From an uncultured Collinsella sp. (GTDB lineage: Bacteria > Actinomycetota > Coriobacteriia > Coriobacteriales > Coriobacteriaceae): a stretch of 7,835 bases of DNA. The stretch lies in contig CABQKL010000083.1 in the NCBI GenBank assembly GCA_902464645.1, positions 1-7,835 of the forward strand, written 5' to 3'. Shown in pieces: positions 1 to 4,646 of the stretch (within the stretch, counting starts at the first letter, position 1; every line of letters begins with the position of its first letter). The notes under the pieces are model-generated. The model searched no databases. It was not told the origin of the DNA and was given only the letters and a program-made list of their open reading frames with translations. Position numbers and translations under genes: made by a program.

Positions 1-594
1 GGCGACGCCGGCTTCACCCGCACGCCGAGCGACGACGCGTGCGCCTACACCTGGGATCTCGCGCTTACCAAGCGCGGCAGCGACGGCGACAAACCGCTGC
101 CCGGGGCGGTCCTGAGCATCGCCGACGACCGCGGCCGCACGCTAGCGGCCGACGGCACGTGGGATGCGGAGGGCAAGGCCACCGTCACCACGGGCGAGGA
201 CGGCCGCGTGACCGTCTCGGGCGTGGACTCGGGCAAGCTGGAGGTCCGCGAGCCCAAGGCGCCCAAGGGCTACACCGCCTTTGAGGGCACGCGCTCCGTG
301 ACGGTCAAGGCCGAGGGCCTGGACGTCGACCAGGTGGCCGCCGCCAAGCCCAGGCTCACCATCACGGCCGAGTCGCCCCTGCGAGCCGACAGCGCGGACG
401 GGTCGACGGGCAGCCTGGAGGCGTCGCTCATCAACACGCCCACTGGCACACCCCCTAGCATTACCACCGGAGGCTTTATGCCCTCGACTGGCGATATGGC
501 AATGTACGCCGCGGCCGCCGCAGCGGTCGCCGGAGCCGCGCTCATCGTGGTCGCGCTCCTGGTCAAGCGGGGAGGTGGCAGCCATAAAGAGTAG
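1..594 (+). CDS. Cna-B-domain surface pilin, C-terminal part (5' end outside window)
   Basis: This is the last 197 residues of a cell-wall-anchored surface protein, probably an ancillary or tip pilin. The reading frame is open from base 1. Residues about 20-146 look like a Cna-B/SpaA-type beta domain: a starting strand with Lys24 (LALTKRG), the 'E box' VREPKAPKGY with Glu84, and a closing strand ending ASLIN with Asn145. This is the Lys-Glu-Asn arrangement that forms an internal isopeptide bond in this family. A sorting signal follows: MPSTG (bases 478-492), a hydrophobic Ala/Val-rich helix, and a basic tail KRGGGSHKE. MPSTG departs from canonical LPXTG at the first residue. The gene lies 108 bases before the backbone pilin with no convincing terminator between, so cotranscription is likely. 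Tip versus basal identity cannot be decided without the missing N-terminus. Confidence 0.87.
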   Translation, partial: GDAGFTRTPSDDACAYTWDLALTKRGSDGDKPLPGAVLSIADDRGRTLAADGTWDAEGKATVTTGEDGRVTVSGVDSGKLEVREPKAPKGYTAFEGTRSVTVKAEGLDVDQVAAAKPRLTITAESPLRADSADGSTGSLEASLINTPTGTPPSITTGGFMPSTGDMAMYAAAAAAVAGAALIVVALLVKRGGGSHKE

Positions 595-690
595 CTGGCA
601 GCCCCACAGAGAGCGGGGCGAGACGTAGCGAAGCAGATGCTAAGACACAGACAGACAGATTTAGATCAAATGGAATTCGAGCAGAAAGCA

Positions 691-695
691 GAGGA
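691..695 (+). promoter_or_regulatory. Shine-Dalgarno deciding the backbone pilin start
   Basis: GAGGA lies 7 bases before ATG 703. The upstream in-frame ATG at 637 lacks a comparable site, and translation from there would place a hydrophilic, charged stretch ahead of the secretion signal. This supports 703 as the real start. Confidence 0.7.
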
Positions 696-702
696 AAAGA
701 AG

Positions 703-2370
703 ATGAGCATGAGCAAGAACATCGCACGCCTGGCAGTAACCGCCGGCCTCACAGCAGCGCTGAGCTTCGGCGGAGTTATGGCCCCGGTGACCATGGCGTT
801 TGCTGCGGAGGGCGACGATACGATCACGATCACGCAGAACGAGAACAATGGAGCCACCAAGTTCAAGGCATATCAGATCTTTAAGGCCGATGTCGTGGAC
901 AAGGACGGGCAGAAGGTCGCGTCCAACGTCGACTGGGCGAGCGACCAAGCGAGGGATGCCGTTCGCGGCGTCCTTACGTCTGAAAACGCGCCAGGCATCA
1001 CCAATTCGTCGACCGCGCAGGAGGTCGCCGACTACCTTTCTGAGGCGATCATGGATACCACTCCTACCGCGGTCGTGAAGAAGGACGATCTTCTCAATAA
1101 GATTGCCCTGGCCGTCGAGAAGGACGTGCCCGCGACTGGCGTGGGTTTTGATGCTGGCACCCCCTTTACTGCCACGAGCAAGGGCTACTACCTCTTCCTG
1201 ACCGATACCTCTTCGATTGGAACCAAGGACGATTACGCCGATAAGAAGCAGACCGGCACCTCGCCGATCTTTGCGGTCGTGGGCGGCGACGCAGTGAGCG
1301 TTACCGAGAAGACGAGCATCCCGACCGTGACGAAGAAGATCAAGGACGATGCTACGAGCGTCGGGTGGGCGGACAAGGCGGACTCCCAGATGGGTCAGAC
1401 CGTTCAGTACAAGCTGACCGGCACGGTTGCAAACAATGTCGACACGTTCGGCACCTACTATTATGAGTTTTACGATGAGCCGTCTGCCGGTTTGACTGTT
1501 GATAAGTCCTCTGTCAAGGCCGTGATTGATGAGACTCCTATCACGCCTACTTCTGTGACCGTGTCTCCCGATTCAAATGGCAAGATGGTCTTGAGCGTAA
1601 AGTTTGACGATCTTAAGGCTGCCGCCGGGAAGGCCGGTGTCACTCTTGGCGTGAACACAAGGGTCGTTGTCACGTACAGCGCCAAGCTCGACCCGAAGAA
1701 GTCCCAGCATGTTGCTGTCGGTGGCACGGGCAACTCCAACACCGTCAAGCTCATCTACTCCAACAACCCTGGCCACGATACCAAGGGTGAGTCTGTGTCC
1801 GACACCGTGCGCGACTACACCTATGCGCTCAAGCTCGTCAAGAAGGACGCGACTGATGAGAATAAGGCGCTTACCGGCGTAAGGTTCACCATCTGTGCCA
1901 CTACTCCCGACGATACTGGATCCAAGGACAAGTATGTCCAGGATGATGGCTCCCTCGGTGCTATGCCTTATGAGTTCACGACCACCGACTCCGGTGAGAT
2001 TAACGTCGAGGGTCTCGATGCCGGCACCTACACCGTCAAGGAAACCCATACGCTCGCCGGCTACAACACCATCCCCGATTTCACCTTCAACATCAAAGCC
2101 ACTGGCCTCGACAACGCAGAGGGTGTGGGAGAAAACAAGCTCACGGTCAAGACGAGCACCATGGGTTCCAATTTGGTCAAGGTTGACACGACCAACACGG
2201 ACAACGGTACTGCTGTTTTGATTGTCAAAAACAAGCAGGGCAATGGCCTCCCCCTCACCGGTCTCAACGGCGTGACCTTCACTTGGATCGCTGGTGGCGC
2301 GGTGCTGTGCATCGGCGTGGCGCACCTCATCCGCAGCCGTAAGCAGGCTGAGGAGTCCGAGCAGGAGTAG
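703..2370 (+). CDS. LPXTG-anchored backbone (major) pilin, SpaA/FimA-like
   Basis: This is a 555-residue pilus shaft subunit. I chose ATG 703 because GAGGA (691-695) sits 7 bases upstream and a signal peptide starts at once; the longer in-frame start at 637 would put a charged extension before it. The signal peptide is about residues 1-34 (cleavage near AFA|AEG). An N-terminal domain (about 36-200) contains the FKAYQIF stretch common in fimbrial isopeptide proteins. A middle pilin domain (207-355) opens with PTVTKKIKD, with Lys211 the likely bond lysine, and ends LIYSNNP (Asn354/355). A Cna-B domain (376-510) has Lys380, E-box Glu447 and Asn510. LPLTG (516-520), a membrane helix and a basic tail finish it. 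Lys203 in VSVTEK fits the position of the polymerisation lysine of the VxVYPK pilin motif. The domains are seen by pattern only. Middle codons are AT-richer than those of neighbouring genes. Confidence 0.93.
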   Translation: MSMSKNIARLAVTAGLTAALSFGGVMAPVTMAFAAEGDDTITITQNENNGATKFKAYQIFKADVVDKDGQKVASNVDWASDQARDAVRGVLTSENAPGITNSSTAQEVADYLSEAIMDTTPTAVVKKDDLLNKIALAVEKDVPATGVGFDAGTPFTATSKGYYLFLTDTSSIGTKDDYADKKQTGTSPIFAVVGGDAVSVTEKTSIPTVTKKIKDDATSVGWADKADSQMGQTVQYKLTGTVANNVDTFGTYYYEFYDEPSAGLTVDKSSVKAVIDETPITPTSVTVSPDSNGKMVLSVKFDDLKAAAGKAGVTLGVNTRVVVTYSAKLDPKKSQHVAVGGTGNSNTVKLIYSNNPGHDTKGESVSDTVRDYTYALKLVKKDATDENKALTGVRFTICATTPDDTGSKDKYVQDDGSLGAMPYEFTTTDSGEINVEGLDAGTYTVKETHTLAGYNTIPDFTFNIKATGLDNAEGVGENKLTVKTSTMGSNLVKVDTTNTDNGTAVLIVKNKQGNGLPLTGLNGVTFTWIAGGAVLCIGVAHLIRSRKQAEESEQE

Positions 2371-2470
2371 CGCTCGCTCACCCATCCCTTTGGCGGGTGG
2401 AATGTGGTGGCCATGAGACTTGCGGACACCTTTCTCGTCCATCGACATTCTTGCTTTGCCATTCTCTTTT

Positions 2471-2509
2471 CGGGGCAGACTCCGCACTGGAGTTTGCCCC
2501 GTTCTTTTT
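2471..2509 (+). terminator. Rho-independent terminator of the pilin operon
   Basis: A 13-bp stem pairs 2471-2483 (CGGGGCAGACTCC) with 2489-2501 (GGAGTTTGCCCCG), with one G-U pair and a five-base loop. It is followed directly by TTCTTTTT (2502-2509). It lies 100 bases after the backbone pilin stop. The T tract is only on the + side, so it ends + strand transcription. The 100 bases between the stop codon and the stem show no other clear feature. Confidence 0.88.
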
Positions 2510-2536
2510 GAACAGCGCAGCCGGGGCGCCGTCGCT

Positions 2537-2557
2537 CGTATGATTGAGCGTATGATT
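2537..2557 (+). repeat. 9-bp direct repeat, 12-bp period, next to the LexA-like box
   Basis: CGTATGATT occurs at 2537-2545 and again at 2549-2557, separated by GAG. Each copy contains TATGAT, a five-of-six match to a -10 hexamer, and the second copy ends three bases before the LexA-like palindrome. It may be part of a promoter or an operator half-site pair. No good -35 hexamer is seen at 16-18 bases upstream of either copy. Confidence 0.5.
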
Positions 2558-2559
2558 AG

Positions 2560-2573
2560 CGAACAAATGTTTG
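2560..2573 (+). promoter_or_regulatory. LexA (SOS) box candidate
   Basis: CGAACAAATGTTTG matches the Gram-positive LexA consensus CGAACRNRYGTTYG at every position. With flanking bases (GCGAAC-AAAT-GTTTGC) it is a 16-bp palindrome with one mismatch. Two promoter layouts would place it for repression. TATGAT (2551-2556) would put the start site inside the box. TTGCAA (2571-2576) with TGTAAG (2594-2599) at 17-bp spacing would put the box over the -35. The only gene downstream before the next hairpins is the 50-codon gene at 2677. That LexA binds here is inference from the consensus match. Confidence 0.55.
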
Positions 2574-2664
2574 CAAATATTGCGTTTACCAGCTGTAAGT
2601 GCGAGTGCTCGCAGTAAAATACCCTTACGACGCATTCCGTGCGCGGGCGGCCGACGACTCGATC

Positions 2665-2669
2665 GGAGG
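2665..2669 (+). promoter_or_regulatory. Strong Shine-Dalgarno of the small membrane-protein gene
   Basis: GGAGG stands 7 bases before ATG 2677, which is ideal spacing. It is the main reason to take this short frame as a gene and to reject the upstream in-frame GTG at 2599, which has no ribosome binding site. Confidence 0.7.
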
Positions 2670-2676
2670 TCCCCAA

Positions 2677-2829
2677 ATGCTGAAATTCCTTAACGCGCTC
2701 GCCGCCCTCGCGGCGGTAGGCTCGTTCGTCATCGCGTTTCTTGACTCGTATGAGGTTCGGTTTAAGGTCCGTAGGCGCACGCGCGGTGCGGACGGTAGAA
2801 GGCATTTGCGCTGCAACAAGCGCAAATAA
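2677..2829 (+). CDS. Small single-helix membrane protein with basic tail, unknown function
   Basis: This encodes a 50-residue protein that I do not recognise. Residues 1-22 form one hydrophobic helix (LNALAALAAVGSFVIAF). Residues 28-50 are strongly basic (KVRRRTRG...RRHLRCNKRK), with one cysteine at 46 and hardly any acidic residues. By the positive-inside rule the tail should be cytoplasmic. GGAGG at optimal spacing and a hairpin just past the stop make it a self-contained unit between backbone pilin and sortase. A LexA-like box lies about 100 bases upstream, so SOS induction is possible. By analogy only, small LexA-controlled membrane proteins include division inhibitors (SidA, YneA) and the TisB toxin; no sequence similarity to these is claimed. 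Alternatives are a pilus assembly accessory protein or a spurious frame. Confidence 0.6.
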   Translation: MLKFLNALAALAAVGSFVIAFLDSYEVRFKVRRRTRGADGRRHLRCNKRK

Positions 2830-2830
2830 G

Positions 2831-2858
2831 AATGCCCGGGGTTAGAGGCCCGGGCATT
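2831..2858 (+). terminator. GC-rich hairpin after the small gene, weak terminator
   Basis: AATGCCCGGG (2831-2840) pairs perfectly with CCCGGGCATT (2849-2858) around an eight-base loop, two bases after the TAA of the small gene. Only a very short T run follows (TTTAACA), so termination would be weak by the classical rule. Its position still fits a 3' end signal. The stem is symmetrical and could act on either strand. Confidence 0.6.
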
Positions 2859-2932
2859 TAACAAAACCAGAAAACTAGGCCGCCCGCGCTTTCGAACACT
2901 TACGCGGGATGCGTCGTTTTCTATTGCCATTG

Positions 2933-2966
2933 TATCCCGAATCGCCCAGCCGATTCGGGATATTTT
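2933..2966 (+). terminator. 12-bp perfect hairpin with T4, probable terminator
   Basis: TATCCCGAATCG (2933-2944) pairs perfectly with CGATTCGGGATA (2951-2962) around loop CCCAGC, followed by TTTT (2963-2966). It is the second hairpin after the small gene and would back up the weaker one at 2831. No T run exists on the opposite side, so it works for + strand transcripts. An operator role is the alternative. Confidence 0.6.
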
Positions 2967-2995
2967 GAAAACTCAAATGCGGGCCCATACTTGCA

Positions 2996-3026
2996 CTGCG
3001 CAATGTTGCCAGGCTGCGTTGCGCAG
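2996..3026. repeat. Inverted repeat upstream of the sortase gene
   Basis: CTGCGCAA (2996-3003) and TTGCGCAG (3019-3026) are perfect 8-bp inverted arms with a 15-base spacer. The centre-to-centre distance of about 23 bases is close to two helical turns, which would suit a dimeric regulator. It lies just upstream of the possible -10 at 3048. Function is not shown. Confidence 0.4.
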
Positions 3027-3047
3027 CGCATGAGCTCGCTAATCGGC

Positions 3048-3053
3048 TATTAT
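3048..3053 (+). promoter_or_regulatory. Possible -10 element of the sortase promoter
   Basis: TATTAT matches five of six -10 bases and would give a start site near 3059, about 33 bases before the sortase start codon. No recognisable -35 hexamer lies 16-18 bases upstream, so the promoter is weak, activator-dependent or not real. Confidence 0.3.
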
Positions 3054-3061
3054 TTGTTCAG

Positions 3062-3075
3062 ACAACTTGAGTTGT
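3062..3075. repeat. 14-bp near-palindrome ahead of the sortase ribosome binding site
   Basis: ACAACT (3062-3067) and AGTTGT (3070-3075) are perfect inverted arms split by two bases. They end two bases before the GAGGAG ribosome binding site (3077-3082). As DNA this could be an operator; the two-base loop is too tight for a full RNA hairpin. Confidence 0.35.
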
Positions 3076-3091
3076 AGAGGAGTGACCGGCG

Positions 3092-4030
3092 ATGGTGCAG
3101 GGCGCCAAACATATGAAGAGCAGTAACGCCGCGGACAACGGCGGCTCAAGCCCTCAGCCCAAACCTCAACCAAAGCCCAAGCGCCGTCGCAAGCGACTGC
3201 CGCGCTGGGCCGACCGGCTCATCACCATCGTCATCATCCTTATTGGCGTGGGCCTTATGACCTGGCCGTGGATCTTGGATCGGCTCGAGGCCTCGGGCGT
3301 GTTCAACCAGATCAGCACGGTGTCCAGCACCGTGGATGCGCTCTCCGAAGAGGAGCGCGAGCGCATTCTGCTGCAGGCGCGCTCCTATAATGAGCAACTT
3401 TCCGGCGAGGCCACCGAGCTTCCCGCCGACCAGATCGAGCCCTACGCTCAGCAGCTCATCTTTGACCGCGACCCCATGATGAGCTGGGTCGAAATCCCCT
3501 CCATCGACGTGAGCATGCCTATCTACCACGGCACGAGCGAGGAGGTCCTCATGGCGGGCGTCGGCCACCTGGAGGGCACGAGCCTGCCGGTGGGCGGCGC
3601 CTCGACGCATTGCGTGCTCACCGCGCACTCGGGCATGCGCAACCTGAGCATGTTCGACGACATCCATTCGCTGGAGCCCGGCGACCTGGTGCTGCTGCAC
3701 ACCATGAGCAAGACGCTCGCCTACAAGATGGTGGACTCCGAGGTCGTGCTGCCCGAGGAGATGGAGTCGCTGACCATCGAGCCCGGCGCCGACAGGGTGA
3801 CGCTCGTCACCTGCACGCCCTACGGCGTGAACGACCATCGCCTGCTGGTGCACTGCGTGCGCACCAAGTACAACAAGAAGGACGTCGACAAGCAAAAGTC
3901 GCTGGCCGACCGCCACTGGGGCAAGCGCGAGTTTGCCGTGCTCATCGTGGTCGTGGCCATTGTGCTGTTGCTGCTGGACATCGTGATCCACGCGGTCCGC
4001 AAGCGCCGCAAGGCCAAGGCCTCGGCATAA
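3092..4030 (+). CDS. Class C (pilin-polymerising) sortase
   Basis: This is a 312-residue membrane transpeptidase that would cleave LPXTG-type signals between Thr and Gly and join pilins through lysine side chains. ATG 3092 has GAGGAG nine bases upstream. The N-terminus is cytoplasmic, rich in Pro and Lys/Arg (21-38). Helix 1 is about 43-62. The catalytic domain carries IPSIDVSMPIYHGTSEEVL, then GHLEGTSLPVGG, His179 in TAHSGM, Cys241 in TLVTC and Arg250 in NDHRLL. A second helix (281-299) and a basic tail follow. The LPIYHGTSE-type core and C-terminal helix are class C hallmarks. Two departures are visible: the stretch between helix 1 and the core lacks an obvious DPF/DPW lid motif (the nearest DP is Asp127-Pro128, adjacent to the core), and the usual GHRGL is AHSGM. 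The likely substrates are the two upstream pilins. Confidence 0.93.
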   Translation: MVQGAKHMKSSNAADNGGSSPQPKPQPKPKRRRKRLPRWADRLITIVIILIGVGLMTWPWILDRLEASGVFNQISTVSSTVDALSEEERERILLQARSYNEQLSGEATELPADQIEPYAQQLIFDRDPMMSWVEIPSIDVSMPIYHGTSEEVLMAGVGHLEGTSLPVGGASTHCVLTAHSGMRNLSMFDDIHSLEPGDLVLLHTMSKTLAYKMVDSEVVLPEEMESLTIEPGADRVTLVTCTPYGVNDHRLLVHCVRTKYNKKDVDKQKSLADRHWGKREFAVLIVVVAIVLLLLDIVIHAVRKRRKAKASA

Positions 4031-4044
4031 GACATCGTTCAGAA

Positions 4045-4077
4045 CCACCACAAAGGGGACAGGCGCCTTTGTGGTGG
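4045..4077. repeat. REP-like hairpin after the sortase gene
   Basis: CCACCACAAAGG (4045-4056) pairs perfectly with CCTTTGTGGTGG (4066-4077) around loop GGACAGGCG. No T tract follows, so it is not a standard terminator, although it lies only 14 bases after the sortase stop. The AAAGGGGACAGGC core resembles dispersed palindromes I associate with REP/RAYT-type elements. That link is recalled from general knowledge and not checked here. It could also protect or end the sortase transcript. Confidence 0.6.
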
Positions 4078-4087
4078 CGGGGCTTCC

Positions 4088-4152
4088 AAACCATCACAAC
4101 ATTCGATGAAAATCGCGATTTTGACGAAAAGCGTCGAATGTTGTGATGGTTT
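4088..4152. repeat. Long perfect inverted repeat with nested palindrome
   Basis: The 19-base arms at 4088-4106 and 4134-4152 are perfectly complementary (AAACCATCACAACATTCGA and its reverse complement). The 27-base loop contains a further perfect 14-bp palindrome, AAAATCGCGATTTT (4109-4122). It lies 10 bases after the REP-like hairpin. One T continues past the right arm (GGTTTTCG), too few for a classical terminator. Length and perfection imply recent spread or active maintenance. A non-autonomous mobile repeat, transcript end or protein-binding cruciform are all possible. No target-site duplication was seen. Confidence 0.7.
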
Positions 4153-4206
4153 TCGTTGCGGGCGGGACGGTTTTCATTGTGGACGGTGCGGTTTCGTTGC
4201 AGAACC
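4148..4206 (+). repeat. Threefold imperfect 21-bp tandem repeat
   Basis: Units start at 4148 (GGTTTTCGTTGCGG), 4169 (GGTTTTCATTGTGG) and 4190 (GGTTTCGTTGCAG), spaced exactly 21 bases, about two helical turns. The third has lost one T. The first unit overlaps the right arm of the 19-bp inverted repeat. A weaker similarity, GTTTTCGCTGC, appears at 4244-4254. Regular two-turn spacing upstream of gatC would suit regulator binding, but a decayed repeat cluster is equally possible. Confidence 0.5.
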
Positions 4207-4293
4207 GCCAGCCCGCCGCCTGCCGGCCCGCCACCCTCGTTACGTTTTCGCTGCATTTGGGTAAAGCGCCTGCTCCAAGCCGGCGTTGCCCTG

Positions 4294-4299
4294 TATACT
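4294..4299 (+). promoter_or_regulatory. -10 element of the probable gatCAB promoter
   Basis: TATACT matches five of six -10 bases and is preceded directly by TG. The start site would be near 4306, leaving a leader of about 29 bases before gatC ATG 4335. The hexamer 17 bases upstream (TGCTCC, 4271-4276) is a poor -35. It is the best promoter signal between the repeat cluster and gatC. Confidence 0.55.
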
Positions 4300-4334
4300 A
4301 GAGCGGTTTAACTGTTATGCGGAAGGGAGCGCCT

Positions 4335-4646
4335 ATGGCACTCAGCGAGAAAGACGTGCGCGGCATCGCCGAGTACGCAAAGATCGCACTGACCGATGAC
4401 GAGCTCGCCCAGATGACGTCCTACATGAACGACGCCGTCCAGATGCTCGAACCCGTCTTGCAATATGACTTGCCCGACGTGGAGCCCACGTTCCATCCCA
4501 TCGGAAGCCTGTCCAACGTGATGGGCGATGACCTGCGCGAGCCCGAGCGCGATCTGCCGCTCGACGTCGCGCTCGAAAACGCCGGCAGCGTGCGCGACCG
4601 CTACTTCCGCGTGCCGTCCATTTTGGGAGAGGGGGAGAGCGAGTAA
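4335..4646 (+). CDS. gatC: Asp/Glu-tRNA amidotransferase subunit C
   Basis: This 103-residue small subunit wraps around GatA and stabilises the GatCAB complex. The sequence fits the family: an N-terminal helix with VRGIAEYAKIALTDDEL, a helix MTSYMNDAVQMLEPVLQYDLPDVEP, and a C-terminal part with LREPERDLPLDVALENAG and the common ending YFRVPSIL. ATG 4335 is chosen because GGAAGGGAG (4321-4329) precedes it; an in-frame ATG at 4317 would add six residues but overlaps the Shine-Dalgarno and has no site of its own. The length is normal for GatC. The stop TAA shares its last A with the gatA start. It is the first gene of the gatCAB operon. Confidence 0.96.
   Translation: MALSEKDVRGIAEYAKIALTDDELAQMTSYMNDAVQMLEPVLQYDLPDVEPTFHPIGSLSNVMGDDLREPERDLPLDVALENAGSVRDRYFRVPSILGEGESE

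Noticed and set aside
601..619. GCCCC/GGGGC hairpin between the two pilin genes as a terminator
   Set aside because: Only five base pairs with a nine-base loop and no T tract. Read-through from the first pilin to the backbone pilin is more likely.
648..659. Tetranucleotide run (CAGA)3 upstream of the pilin, possible phase-variation tract
   Set aside because: Only three copies, too short for frequent slippage, and not in a coding frame or an identifiable promoter spacer.
637..702. Upstream ATG start adding 22 residues to the backbone pilin
   Set aside because: No ribosome binding site; the extension is charged and would bury the signal peptide. GAGGA seven bases before ATG 703 fits much better.
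2599..2676. Longer GTG start for the small membrane protein
   Set aside because: No Shine-Dalgarno; it would overlap the proposed promoter and put a charged stretch before the membrane helix. ATG 2677 has GGAGG at ideal spacing.
1573..2805. Long minus-strand open frame (410 codons) opposite the pilin
   Set aside because: It runs antisense to a pilin with clear domains, signal peptide and LPLTG; its sequence shows no recognisable domain and it is a codon-bias shadow.
3146..4051. Minus-strand open frame (301 codons) opposite the sortase
   Set aside because: His/Val/Ala-rich low-complexity translation typical of the complement of GC-rich genes; the + strand sortase has all its catalytic motifs.
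4045..4254. CRISPR array or retron RNA in the repeat-rich gap before gatC
   Set aside because: The units are only about 14 conserved bases at 21-base spacing with no spacers of CRISPR length, and no cas or reverse transcriptase gene lies in the window.
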